Shown one piece after another: positions 43,105 through 53,200 of a stretch of DNA of 64,000 nucleotides (position 1 is the first letter of the stretch; every line of letters begins with the position of its first letter). Below the pieces are notes generated by a model. The model was not told where the DNA came from. It saw only the letters and a program-made list of their open reading frames with translations, and ran no database searches. The position numbers were made by a program, and so were the translations under genes. The stretch comes from Bryobacteraceae bacterium (GTDB lineage Bacteria; Acidobacteriota; Terriglobia; Bryobacterales; Bryobacteraceae): NCBI GenBank assembly GCA_030041495.1, contig JASHNT010000084.1, forward strand, positions 62,001 to 126,000. The letters run 5' to 3'.

Positions 43105-43482
43105 TCAATTTCGGGTAACGCGTTTCGCAAACAAGAGCGTTAGGTCGATCTCGCCCGCCTCCGTTTCACATCCTCCTGAGGTCCCATCGACCAGCACTCC
43201 AACATTGCACATGTGTCCGTCTACTTGGCGTGCGTACCGGATCTCGCCCGTCAGATCCACATTACGGTAGGAGATCTTGACCCGTGTGCCTGAAGAAAAA
43301 GTGTTGGAAGAGCTCAGCCGAAGGCCCGTGGCCGAAACGTCGAGAATCGTCACCAGAAACGGCCCCGGTTTTCCCTCGACCCTCATGATCGCCGAAGCCT
43401 CGACCTCGAAACGCGGGCTTCTCCTCTGGTCCGGTGCGGATATCTGCAGGCGGCCGGTTAATACCGAGTTAGCAGACGCCAT
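43105..43482 (-). CDS. PilZ domain protein
   Basis: 125 residues, a single PilZ domain. The c-di-GMP-binding signature is present: an R-x3-R block in QRRSPRF (residues 20-25) and DVSATGLRL (48-56), the D/N-x-S-x-x-G motif. Late strands VDGHMCNVGVLVDG complete the barrel. It starts inside the last 14 bases of the REC-HDOD gene, so the two are co-translated. Stand-alone PilZ proteins act by binding a partner once loaded with c-di-GMP. Confidence 0.9.
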   Translation of the reverse strand: MASANSVLTGRLQISAPDQRRSPRFEVEASAIMRVEGKPGPFLVTILDVSATGLRLSSSNTFSSGTRVKISYRNVDLTGEIRYARQVDGHMCNVGVLVDGTSGGCETEAGEIDLTLLFAKRVTRN

Positions 43483-44824
43483 GCTGCAGCTCCTTCAAGT
43501 CAGAACGAAATTCCTGGAGAAATTGCGAGGGAGCCGGGATTCTGAGCGCGTCAAACAGCCCCTCCGTGGCGCGATCCTGATCCGAATTGAACAACGCCAT
43601 CGATTGCCCGTCGGCAATGAGAGTCGCGCTCTTCACCACCGCTCCCAATGGCAGAGGGTCGATGAACTCGAATCCCGGGCGCTGGCTGAACAGAGCCGCC
43701 TCCTGCACTGCCACCGGGCAATTCCAGCGCGCCAGCGTCTCCGCTCCGATTTCAAAGTGCGTGAACCCGAGCGCAGCGCGTTCCCGATCGGCCAAACTCA
43801 GGTCTCCGCCCCGGTGAGCCATGAGAGCTTCGAACTCCGCGGGCAACCCGCAGGCAATCACTAGGAGTCCGACGTCGTGAAGCAAGCCAGCCATGAAGGC
43901 CCACTCAGGATCCGCCGAAGGAAGCCTCCGAACGATGAGATCGCTCAATACGGCGGAAGCAAGAGAATGCCGGTTAAAGCGACCCAGCGACCAGCCGTCG
44001 GGCAACGGCATTTTCTTGAAGGATCGCGTCACGGACAACCCGAGCAGCACATTGCGAGTTTTGTTGAGTCCGATGCGGGCGATTGCCGGCCGCAGTGAAG
44101 AGATGGCCTTGCTTCCGCCGTAAGCCGCGGAATTTGCGATTCCGAGCACAGTGCCGGCGATAACCACGTCCTGTTCGACATTCGAAGCGAGCTGGGCTAC
44201 GGAGACATCCTCGCCTTGTGAGAACAGAGTGAGCGATCTCTGCAGGACCGCGCCAACCACGGGCAAAGCTTCCACCGCTCGTAGCACCCGTGCCCGCAGT
44301 TCGCCGGTCGAGACGTGCGGGTTCAGGACCGGCGGCGGTTCGAAATCCATGTCCAATAGTTCAATCTCTGCAGCCGATAGTTGCGCCTCCGCGGCCACGG
44401 ATTGAACCTTAAGGACGTTTCTGGCTCTCGCAATCAGATCCGAAGGGTGAAACGGCTTGATCACCACGTCCGCAGCGCCGGCAGCCAAAGCCCGGTCGCG
44501 GGCTTTGGAAGAATTGTCGCTGGTCACCACCAGCACCGGCAAGCGGCCATCACCGGCTTCAGCGGCCAAACTCTTCATCACCGCAATACCGTCCATGCCA
44601 GGCATGTGCAGATCCAGAAAAACCAGATCGGGCTGCCAGTTCGCATAGATCCGCTGCGCGTCTCTGGGATCGGTGGTGAGGCGGAACCTTTTGATTCCCG
44701 CCTCGCGCAGAACCGATATGAGAAGCCGGATGTTTTCGAGCGCATCGTCCACGATTAGGACTTTCGAGGATCCCAACGTTCCTGCGGCAGTCACGGTCGC
44801 GGGAACCGGCATGGCTTGTGTCAT
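43469..44824 (-). CDS. Response regulator with HDOD output domain
   Basis: 451 residues. REC domain (about 20-135) with acidic pocket VDD (25-26), phospho-acceptor Asp71 in VFLDLHMPGMDG, Thr/Ser in VVTSDN and Lys in VIKPFHPSD. A linker is followed by HDOD (about 195-400): ALPVVGAVLQRSLTLF, ANSAAYGGSKAISSLRPAIARIGLNKTRNVLLGL, LLHDVGLLVI and RERAALGFTHFEIGAETLARW. HDOD domains resemble HD hydrolases but usually lack activity and serve in signalling, often in c-di-GMP circuits, agreeing with the co-translated PilZ gene. No kinase gene is adjacent. Confidence 0.92.
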   Translation of the reverse strand: MTQAMPVPATVTAAGTLGSSKVLIVDDALENIRLLISVLREAGIKRFRLTTDPRDAQRIYANWQPDLVFLDLHMPGMDGIAVMKSLAAEAGDGRLPVLVVTSDNSSKARDRALAAGAADVVIKPFHPSDLIARARNVLKVQSVAAEAQLSAAEIELLDMDFEPPPVLNPHVSTGELRARVLRAVEALPVVGAVLQRSLTLFSQGEDVSVAQLASNVEQDVVIAGTVLGIANSAAYGGSKAISSLRPAIARIGLNKTRNVLLGLSVTRSFKKMPLPDGWSLGRFNRHSLASAVLSDLIVRRLPSADPEWAFMAGLLHDVGLLVIACGLPAEFEALMAHRGGDLSLADRERAALGFTHFEIGAETLARWNCPVAVQEAALFSQRPGFEFIDPLPLGAVVKSATLIADGQSMALFNSDQDRATEGLFDALRIPAPSQFLQEFRSDLKELQHGVC

Positions 44825-45146
44825 AAAGGACTAAATCCTCCTCCTTGTCATCTCGCTACCAAGGAATGCAACTGTCGAGCCAGTCCTGTTCTGCTGATTC
44901 TAAAAAGGATGACTCCAAAGCGCAGGTGAATCTGTGAAGGGATTTGAAACGCTGGTTTCAGAATGTAACAGCGCTGGGAGGGCGCTTGGAGGAGTACTAC
45001 TCAGCGAACGCCAAAGCCGATCCGATGGCAATATTCCGATCCGACAGAAGCTCCCAGATTGTCGTTGTCATGCCTTACGTGAGTCGCTCCTGGCCCTGAA
45101 GCGAGCTAACCTTGCTGGTCTATCCCATGGGCGGTACTCTTGCGTA
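44825..45146. other. 322-base gap between divergent genes
   Basis: No convincing gene. The only structure noted is TGAAAC-GCTG-GTTTCA (44945-44960), a perfect 6-base inverted repeat with a 4-base loop. Promoters for both flanking genes should lie here but none stands out. Confidence 0.5.
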
Positions 45147-45710
<564 letters not shown>

Positions 45711-45767
45711 GTTCGACACCGCCGCATCCGCAGCAACGTTGTCACTGCGGCATGCCAGTAGCGCGCT

Positions 45768-47201
45768 CTACTTCTCGGTCTGCTCTTCGAGGTTACTTTG
45801 CTCTTCGAGCAGGCGATAAATCGTGGTGCGGCTGATACCCAAGATTTCGGCCGCTTTGCCGCGATTTCCATTCACGTGCGCGAGAACCCTCTGCAGATGC
45901 CGAAGCTCCATGGTGCGCATGGGGACCAGCAGGTCGTCGCCTTCGGCGATGTCTTGGCGGACCTGCTTTTGCAGATAGTCTGGCAGATCGCGGATGTCGA
46001 TCTGCTCGCCTTCCGCCATCATACAGCAATAGGAGAGAACGTTTTCCAGCTCTCGGATATTACCAGCCCAGTTGTGGTTTGCCAGCACCGCCTGCACGCG
46101 GCGCGTGAGATTCAAATGTTGCTTGCCATAGCGGCTCGCAAAGCGATCCAGAAAGTGCCGCTGCAACAAAGGGAGGTCTTCCTTGCGGTCCGCCAGCTTC
46201 GGCAAGCCGACCTCGATCATGGAGAGTCTGTAATACAGATCCTCGCGCAGCCGGTTCTCATCCACCAGGCGGCGCAGGTCGCGGTTGGTGGCCGCGACAA
46301 TGCGAAGATCCACCTGTTTGGTGCGCGAAGTGCCGACCCGCTGGATCTCGCTGTTCTGCAGGAGCCGCAGCAGCTTCGCCTGAGCCGCGAGCGGAATCTC
46401 GCCGATTTCATCCAGGAACAGAGTCCCGCCCTGGGCGGATTCGACGAAGCCGACTTTCTCCCGCGTCGCCCCAGTGAAAGCTCCCTGGGAGTGCCCAAAA
46501 AGTTCGCTTTCGAACAGGTTCTCGGGAATCGCGGCGCAGTTGCACACGACGAAGGGTCCGGTGCTATAAGGGCTCAAGCTGTGCAGGGCCTTTGCGACGG
46601 ATTCCTTGCCGGTGCCGGACTCGCCCGTTACCAGCGCCGTCTGAAAGTGGGGCGCGATCCGGCGAATCTTAGAGAAAACGTCGAGCATCGACGGGCTGCG
46701 CCCGACGATCCCTTCGAACTGGCAGGCTTGCGCCAGTTCGGCTTCAAGCATGCCGGTCCGAAGCCTCGCCGAGGCGTCACCGCGCCATTTCCCCAGCTTC
46801 TGGAGGAAACGGTCCACCTGGAGGGGCTTCGCCAGGTAATCATAGGCGCCCTTCTGAATCGCCTCCACGGCGGATTCCATGGAGTAGTGGCCCGTGACCA
46901 GGATCACGTCGATGCTGGGATCGAAGGCCAGAATCCGCTTGAGCAGATCCATTCCGCTGACGCCGGGCAATACCAGATCCAGCAGCACCAGCGGCGGCCT
47001 GAGCCGCGAAATCAGGTCCAATCCCGCGTGCGCGTCGGCCGCGCCGTGCACTCTGAACTTCTCAAGACTTAGAATGTCGGTCACCAGACCGATGGCGGAC
47101 TGGTCATCGTCGATAACCAATAAGTCATAGACTGCCTGATCCACTACCTGATCCAATGCCTGACCGGGGGAATCAACTTGCCGCGATGACGGGGAACTCA
47201 T
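45768..47201 (-). CDS. NtrC-family sigma-54 response regulator
   Basis: 477 residues with AATAAGG before the ATG. REC (about 25-140): acidic DDD (31-33), phospho-acceptor Asp75 in LLDLVLPG, Lys125 in LAKP. AAA+ sigma-54 activation domain (about 165-400): Walker A GESGTGKE (193-200), the sigma-54 contact loop GAFTGA (240-245), Walker [12 protein letters not shown]-terminal Fis-type [24 protein letters not shown]. It would activate sigma-54 promoters when phosphorylated. The HisKA-only gene sits 18 bases upstream in the same operon. Confidence 0.95.
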   Translation of the reverse strand: MSSPSSRQVDSPGQALDQVVDQAVYDLLVIDDDQSAIGLVTDILSLEKFRVHGAADAHAGLDLISRLRPPLVLLDLVLPGVSGMDLLKRILAFDPSIDVILVTGHYSMESAVEAIQKGAYDYLAKPLQVDRFLQKLGKWRGDASARLRTGMLEAELAQACQFEGIVGRSPSMLDVFSKIRRIAPHFQTALVTGESGTGKESVAKALHSLSPYSTGPFVVCNCAAIPENLFESELFGHSQGAFTGATREKVGFVESAQGGTLFLDEIGEIPLAAQAKLLRLLQNSEIQRVGTSRTKQVDLRIVAATNRDLRRLVDENRLREDLYYRLSMIEVGLPKLADRKEDLPLLQRHFLDRFASRYGKQHLNLTRRVQAVLANHNWAGNIRELENVLSYCCMMAEGEQIDIRDLPDYLQKQVRQDIAEGDDLLVPMRTMELRHLQRVLAHVNGNRGKAAEILGISRTTIYRLLEEQSNLEEQTEK

Positions 47202-47219
47202 AGCCTTATTCTCTTGCGC

Positions 47220-47660
47220 CTATTCGTTGACCTGATTTTTTGCTCCTGCCCGTACCAGAGCCTGAAAGCGTTCCAGGCAAGTATCGATATCGCGCTGGGC
47301 CCTTTGCGTCCCGGTCCGGATTTCTTCGACGAATCGCTTCTGCCGCGGATTCAAAGACCCCACCGACTCCAGAGCCAAAAGGTCCGCATATCCCGACACC
47401 ACGTTCAGGGCTCCTCGAAGATCGTGCCCCAACTTCGGCGCAAGTTCCTCCACTCGTTCCAAGATGTCGGCCAGGCGTTGCTCGGCGTTCTCCACAGTAC
47501 TTGTATGATCTAGTAATCGATTGGAATGACCTCGGGCATTAGCCCTATTCCATGGTTGTATTTCTGCTTGGTCCGCCGATAGGACCGCGGCTGGCGCTGG
47601 AACTCCCATGCGATTGAGTACCAGCCACTTGCCGAGGTATGCCTCCTGGCAGGTTTCCAT
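47220..47660 (-). CDS. HisKA-like protein without ATPase domain
   Basis: About 146 residues from the ATG at 47660 (others at 47609 or a TTG at 47678). The N-terminal 50 residues show nothing. The C-terminal part, NAEQRLADILERVEELAPKLGHDLRGALNVVSGYADLL and QKRFVEEIRTGTQRAQRDIDTCLERF, is a dimerisation/phospho-acceptor (DHp) helical hairpin with the H-box His in GHDLRGALN. The protein ends there: no N, G1 or G2 ATP-binding boxes follow before the stop or in the next gene. It could be a phosphotransfer or scaffold partner of the NtrC-type regulator. Confidence 0.7.
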   Translation of the reverse strand: METCQEAYLGKWLVLNRMGVPAPAAVLSADQAEIQPWNRANARGHSNRLLDHTSTVENAEQRLADILERVEELAPKLGHDLRGALNVVSGYADLLALESVGSLNPRQKRFVEEIRTGTQRAQRDIDTCLERFQALVRAGAKNQVNE

Positions 47661-47809
47661 TGCCTCACCGGTTCCCAAAAACGCCAGCAGCCCGGCTCGA
47701 CCTTAGTCTCAAACGCCAGCTCGACTTCGGGCAATTGGCGCAATCGGTGCGCGGTAAATGGCGCAGCCCTGGCACGGTGCACGGGATCCTCCTTTGGAAT
47801 CAGGCAGTC

Positions 47810-48259
47810 ATGAAGGCCACCGCAGTGCTCCACGTAGCTTCGGGAGGAGACCGGATGCTCGCTCATGCCGGAAACGAGGCCGCCGGAGCCAACGGCTCTA
47901 GAAGCGACCGGCGGCGTGAAGTTCTGATTTGGGTCGCCGCCGAGTTTTTACAGTCACCCGGCATCCTCCGAATCCTCCACGAGGCCGAGCTCCTGCCTGT
48001 GCCCGAGAACAAATGGGAGGATTTTATCCACTCCGCCGTCGAAAGCGGCGGCTTCGCCCTGGCCGGCCGGCTCGCCGAGGCCGGTCACGGAGCCGGCATT
48101 TGGATTTCTCCGGAGTCAGCGCCGGGGCTCGAAGTCATGATTCCGTGGACGTTCGTCAGAAGCGTCGCGACCGCTCCCGAACTCGAAGCTCGAAGAATTT
48201 TTGGACTGGCCCGCGACGGGAAATTCACCCAGCCGAAGAGCCGCGTCCCCGCTCAATAA
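47810..48259 (+). CDS. Hypothetical protein
   Basis: About 149 residues from the ATG at 47810; the frame is open upstream but that part overlaps the divergent HisKA-like gene. Ribosome site weak. Visible features: VLIWVAAEFLQSPGILRILHEAELLPV, SGGFALAGRLAEAGHGAGIWIS and LEVMIPWTFVRSVATAPELEARRIFGLARDG, suggesting a mixed alpha/beta soluble protein with an N-terminal disordered stretch. No family recognised. It converges on the DUF8021-like gene with 18 bases between stops. Confidence 0.5.
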   Translation: MKATAVLHVASGGDRMLAHAGNEAAGANGSRSDRRREVLIWVAAEFLQSPGILRILHEAELLPVPENKWEDFIHSAVESGGFALAGRLAEAGHGAGIWISPESAPGLEVMIPWTFVRSVATAPELEARRIFGLARDGKFTQPKSRVPAQ

Positions 48260-48277
48260 CGATTTCGCCAGCCCGGC

Positions 48278-49147
48278 CTATTCCGCCGACGGCCAGCCGC
48301 GTTGCGTGTCCTTGGGCAAAATGCGGAAGAAGGCGTTAACGGCATGAATCTCTCCGCCCCAGACCTTGAACGCCTCAAAGGTCACCAGCGCGTTGCCCGG
48401 ACCATAGGAGTGCGTATCGCCGAAATTCATCCATAGCAGCACGATGCCGCTTTCTTCATCCACCGCGGCAACGCTCGGCTTCACATCCGGATGCAGCATG
48501 ATCTTCTGACCGAGGATATCGGAGCAGTTTGCGCGGGGACACCCGGCTCCGACCACGAAGGTGCCGTTCTCCACGCGGTAGGCCTCTTTGGCGAACGGCG
48601 TCTTGGCATCAACGAAGCTTCCGATCCGCAATCCCGCGGGATAGAGCAGTGCGGTGCGGACCATCTCCGCGCGCGGCATCCGCTTGCCCGCGGGCACCGG
48701 CTCGTTGATGCCGGCCAGCGGCTTGTTGAGCATGTCGGGCTTGAAGCGCGATTCGGGGGTGACGCGATCCACCAGCGTCTCGATGCCGGTGATCTTCCGC
48801 TTGGCGACGTGCAGCACCACGGAATAAAGGACCGTTGTATCGCCCTCGAACAACATGACATGCGAAGCGGCCATCTGCTTCTTCAGGTCGATGTAATCCT
48901 GCCGGAAGCCGCCCTTCTTGGTTACCGTCTTCCAGAGTCCTTCGCCGAGCTTGAGCTCCTGCGAATCTTCGGTGAACCGCACGTTTGCGGCTAAGCGCAA
49001 GCGCGAAGGAGCGTGCGCCACCATTGCATCGACATAATTCGTAATCGTGTCCTCGAGGCAATCGCGGTCACAATCCGCTGCCTGGGCCACGCCGGTTGCC
49101 GCCGCTAGAACCAGCACGCCCGCCGCGTGCGCGTAGGATCGATTCAT
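48278..49147 (-). CDS. DUF8021-like exported protein, copy 3
   Basis: 289 residues with AAGGAGG eight bases before the ATG. Signal peptide (YAHAAGVLVLAAATGVAQA), DCDRDCLEDTITNYVDAMVAHA, LAANVRFTEDSQ, GEGLWKTVTKKG, YRVENGTFVVGAGCPRANCSD, VAAVDEESGIVLLWMNFG and GEIHAVNAFFR. This copy is the closest to the one at 8875 (same length; shared LLYPAGL and GEIHAV). It lacks the small ADGKPDL-type neighbour of the other two copies and is instead divergent from a VOC gene, with which it shares a palindromic -10 element. Confidence 0.75.
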   Translation of the reverse strand: MNRSYAHAAGVLVLAAATGVAQAADCDRDCLEDTITNYVDAMVAHAPSRLRLAANVRFTEDSQELKLGEGLWKTVTKKGGFRQDYIDLKKQMAASHVMLFEGDTTVLYSVVLHVAKRKITGIETLVDRVTPESRFKPDMLNKPLAGINEPVPAGKRMPRAEMVRTALLYPAGLRIGSFVDAKTPFAKEAYRVENGTFVVGAGCPRANCSDILGQKIMLHPDVKPSVAAVDEESGIVLLWMNFGDTHSYGPGNALVTFEAFKVWGGEIHAVNAFFRILPKDTQRGWPSAE

Positions 49148-49168
49148 GCCGCATTCCTCCTTTGAAGG

Positions 49169-49176
49169 AGTATACT
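49169..49176. promoter_or_regulatory. Palindromic -10 element shared by divergent genes
   Basis: AGTATACT is its own reverse complement, so TATACT reads on both strands: six bases before the ATG at 49183 (+) and about 21 bases before the ATG at 49147 (-), leaving room for the AAGGAGG site of the latter. Confidence 0.45.
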
Positions 49177-49182
49177 TCGGGG

Positions 49183-50217
49183 ATGCACCGCCCGAGGAGC
49201 TACGCGTTTTTAGCCACGTTGATCGCCGCCGCTCCGATCACGGCCCTCGCACAGCAAGCGGACATTCCTGTGATCGGCCTGGGCAACCTGGCCCATGCGG
49301 TCGAGAGTCTCGATAAGACCGTGCCGTTTTACCGCGACGTGCTGGGGCTGCCGGTGAATGGCGCTCGCGACCCGCTGAGCCAGAAGCCGCAGCCGCTGGA
49401 TGCCGATATGTCGCGGTTCACCGCCACCCAGGGCGCGAGTTTCCGCGGCGCCACGTTCCGCATCCCCGGCGTGAATTTTGGATGGGAGCTGACCGAGTTC
49501 ACCGGCACGCCGCGCACGGCCGGCCGGTTCGAGATTCAAGATCCCGGGTCGGCGACGCTGGCTCTGATGGTGCGCGATATCGATAAAGTCTTCGCACGGG
49601 TGAAGGAGGCAGACGTGACCGTGGTAACCTCGGGCGGAGCTCCCGTCAACCCAACCGGGAATCCGAATTCGAAACTGCGCGAAGTGGTGCTGCGCGACCC
49701 GGACGGGTTCTTCGTGGAGCTGCAGCAGCCCGACCCGTTGCCAGCCAATGCCCCGGCGCAAGGCGACATCCTCGGCGGAAGCGTTCAAATCTCCATCGAT
49801 GACACAGAGAAATCAGTTCAGTTTTACCGCGCGGCGCTTGGATTTAACGCGCGTCCCAGCGGGCAATGGGCTACGAATGACACCGTGCTGAAGTTGATCG
49901 GATTGCAAGGAGCCCAGTGGCGCATCACTCACGGTGCGATTCCCGCCCAGACCGCGGACTTCGCGTTGATTGAGTACAAGGGCGTCCCCCGCACTAAGCG
50001 GCTGATGAGCCCGGCCGACCCCGGCTCTCCCGCGTTCACCATGGTGGTTCGCGACTTGGATGCCGCCGTCGCGCAGTGGAAGGCGGCCGGAGGGACGGTG
50101 GTGTCAACGGGCGGAGCTCCGGTGAAGCGCGCCGGCGGAGCGGGCAATGTCTTCGTCCGCGATGTGAATGGATTCACCTGGGAGCTTTATACCAGGCCCG
50201 CCCCGCCCGCGAAATAG
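49183..50217 (+). CDS. Two-domain VOC fold protein, exported
   Basis: About 344 residues from the ATG at 49183, which starts the signal peptide (RSYAFLATLIAAAPITALAQ). Two VOC modules: GLGNLAHAVESLDKTVPFYRDVLGL with LRDPDGFFVELQQ, and GSVQISIDDTEKSVQFYRAALGF with FVRDVNGFTWELYTR. A VRDIDKVFARVKEADVTVVTSGGAPV block and a related VRDLDAAVAQWKAAGGTVVSTGGAPV block show the internal duplication. Overall plan and length match the protein at 23667. Periplasmic VOC proteins of this type have no assigned reaction. Confidence 0.88.
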   Translation: MHRPRSYAFLATLIAAAPITALAQQADIPVIGLGNLAHAVESLDKTVPFYRDVLGLPVNGARDPLSQKPQPLDADMSRFTATQGASFRGATFRIPGVNFGWELTEFTGTPRTAGRFEIQDPGSATLALMVRDIDKVFARVKEADVTVVTSGGAPVNPTGNPNSKLREVVLRDPDGFFVELQQPDPLPANAPAQGDILGGSVQISIDDTEKSVQFYRAALGFNARPSGQWATNDTVLKLIGLQGAQWRITHGAIPAQTADFALIEYKGVPRTKRLMSPADPGSPAFTMVVRDLDAAVAQWKAAGGTVVSTGGAPVKRAGGAGNVFVRDVNGFTWELYTRPAPPAK

Positions 50218-50261
50218 AGCCTGTCAACGGGGCCATCAAGTGTAGTGCCGTCTCGCGCTCC

Positions 50262-53200
50262 TCACTTGAATCGCCTGCGGTACTGGAAGTCGATTCCGAA
50301 TAATCCATTGGCGTCCCGCACCGCGATTGCCGACCAGTTCCGGTTCAGGTCCCACTGCAGGCGGACGATCTGTTCGGCGGTATAGTTGAGGTTGGTGATA
50401 TAGGTCATGGTCACGTTGCGCGAGACCTGCTGCTCGAAGGTCAGGCGCGCCTGCGGGGTGTTGTCGACGCCGGTCATGGTGGGGTCGATCTTGACCCGGC
50501 TCGCGCCCAGGAAGCGCTGTAGTTTGCTGCTGAGCTGCTCGGAAAGGGCCTGGCTCAGGAGGCTTCCGCCGGCGCCCGAAAAATTAGTCGAGCCGGTGGC
50601 CTGCACTGTGCTGTAATCGGTTTGCTGCGACGGACTCTGCCCGACGGCCAACAAAGCGATGATCTTGGATGGTTCCAAAGGTGGATCGGAGCTGTAGTTG
50701 GTCCGCAGCTTGTCCATGGTGCCGTTGAAAGTGATGTTCACCGTAACGCCGCTCACCTTGGTTTCGAGCGCCAGATCGAACATCGGCTCGATACGCGCGG
50801 CGTTGGTGAAGCGGATGTCGCCCCGGTCGATGGTGTACTCATTGCCAAAAACCTGGACCTGGCCGGAGTCGACCGATACCGATCCCAGCAGCAGCGGCTG
50901 GCGCGGCGTGCCTCGCAAACGCAGGTCGACCTCCGCCTGCACGTCGCGGGTAAGCGACGTCTGCAACTCGAAATTGGGCGCGCTGGCCACGCGCACGTCG
51001 AACTGCATGCCGCGCAGGTAGTCGTTGGGCGAGACCTGAGGCGTGGGCGTGGAGAAAGCCTCCAGGAGCTGCCCGAGGTCGGTGTGCGGGTTGAACGCGG
51101 CGCGATTCAGAGTCAGCGTGCCGGAAAGTGTGCTGGTATCCGAGGTTCCGTCCAGGGCAAGGTTGGCGCTGAAGGTCGTGCTCAGGTCAATAGGCAGGCG
51201 GACGCGCACTTGCTCCGCCATGGCCTGCAGCCGGTATACCAGCGGCGTGCCGAATTCGAGGAACCCGCCCAGCGCGAGCGTCCCGCTGCCGATTTGCGCG
51301 GTCAGCTTGTCGATGGTCGCCCGGTTACGATTGAACACAACTCCGCCGTTCACATTGTCCAGGCCGGTAGTGGCGTCCTTGAGATATAACGAAGCGTTCT
51401 TCAGATCCATGCGCCCGTTGAGCGCCGGATCGCTGAGGGCTCCGCGTAAAGTCGCCTCGACGTTGGCGTTGCCGCGCGCGAGCAGATTCGGATTCAGCAA
51501 CTGCAACGCCACCAGGTTGACGGCACCACGCACCGCCAGATCCGCTCCGCCGGAGGCAGCCGCGAAGGGAATGGTCCCGCTGATTTCGAGATTGGTGTCG
51601 CGGCCGGTCAAGCGCGCCGTTTGAATGCGCGCCTCCTTGGCATTGACGGCGATCATCACGGGTTGCACGCTGTTGAGCACCACGTCTTGCGGTTGCACTC
51701 CCAGTCCCAAAGCCTGGCCCGCTTTGGGATTGAACTGCAGGCCATCCAAGGTTACCGATGCCTGAAAATCGCGAGGATGGCGCAGGGCTGCGGTGACCGC
51801 GACAGAACCTCCGCTGAGCGACCCCTCCAGAGGCAAAGGCGTATCGCTGGCCGGAGCGGCCCCGACCAGGATCGCCAGCCGGTGGGCGTCTTCCAGGGAT
51901 ATGCGGGAAAACCGGACGGAAGCCGACCCCTTCTCGTCCCCGCTCAATTGCCACTCTCCGGAGCCTTCCAGCTCGGCCGAATCGACCTTCCCCGCGATCT
52001 GGAGCGAGGCATCCTCACCGCGCGTATCGGCGGTGAGCGTGAACTCGCCCAGAGGCTGGCCATGGATGGTGACCGATTGCGCCGCGACGGTCCCGGAAGC
52101 GGAGCGCAGCAAAAACGCTCCGCCGGCCACCTTCCCTTGCGCACGGATGTCGGCCGTGACACGTCCATCGAGGCCGGTATTCAAGGCGTTCAGAGCCTCC
52201 ACGCGCGTCGCCCTGAGATTACGGGTGGTTGCTTGCAATTCAACATCGCCGCTGCTCCAATCCGGCGTCGAGGCACGATATGCGCCCGAAAACGCGATTC
52301 TTCCCATACCATCCTCGGCTTGGCCGTTCGAAACCTCGATCGCGTTGGGAGTGAGTTTCAGCATCGCGCTGATGCGGTCCAGCGACTCTCCGAAGGCCCG
52401 TGGATCCGTCACCGTGAGCGTTCCCTCCGCTTGCGGGACACGCACAGATCCGGAGACGCGCAGGTTGGCGGAAGCCGTTCCCTTTACGGACAGACCCAAG
52501 CCTGCCTCTTTGGCGAGCTGTTCCACGTTCCCGTTCCGCAGATTCACCTGCGCGGAAAGAGCGGCGCCTTCGAAGCTTCCTTCGTGTGCGGTGAGAGTGG
52601 CCATACCGCTGGCCTGGGTCATACCGCGGGTCAGGGTGAAGGCCGATGAGGAGAGGGAGTTGAGTGTCAAGTCGACCGCCGCGTCAAACTTGTCGAAGAT
52701 ATGGCCCTCGAAGCTTGCATTGGCGACCGTCACTTGGCCGCGGAAACGCGGATTATCGAGGGTTCCGGTGAGGGAGCCGTTCGCGGCTACGGATCCGCGG
52801 CTGGATTCGAGCGAGCTCAACTTCAGCGGCAATTCCTTCGGAGCATTCTCTTCGAGCAGGGGCAGCGCCGCCAGCATATCGCCCAGGTCGGTGGAATGGA
52901 GCTGGACCTCCATCCTGCGGCTCAGCGTGCCGTGAGCTTCCAGGCGCGTGGCAGACGTCGCGATGTAAGAATCGCCGAAGGAAACCTCCCCCTCGCGCTG
53001 ATCGTAGAAGGCGTCCAGGAGTCCTTGGATGGGCGTGCCTTCGGCCGCGGGCGCGATCGCCAGCCTGGCGTGCGCCACCGTTGCAGCTTCACCCACGGTG
53101 TAGTCCGCCATCACGTCGCCCGAAAGAGTGCCATCCCAGGGAAGAGGCCGCGGCGTCACGATGCTGGCCGCTTCGGAGACGGTCAGGCCGTCGAGCGTTC

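Noticed and set aside
45720-45750. GCCGCA ... TGCGGC stem between convergent genes, possible terminator
   Set aside because: Loop of about 19 bases and no T-run; too weak to call.
47510-47866. 118-residue minus-strand frame overlapping the HisKA-like gene start
   Set aside because: No recognisable motif, ends before the DHp region, and competes with the frame carrying the H-box.
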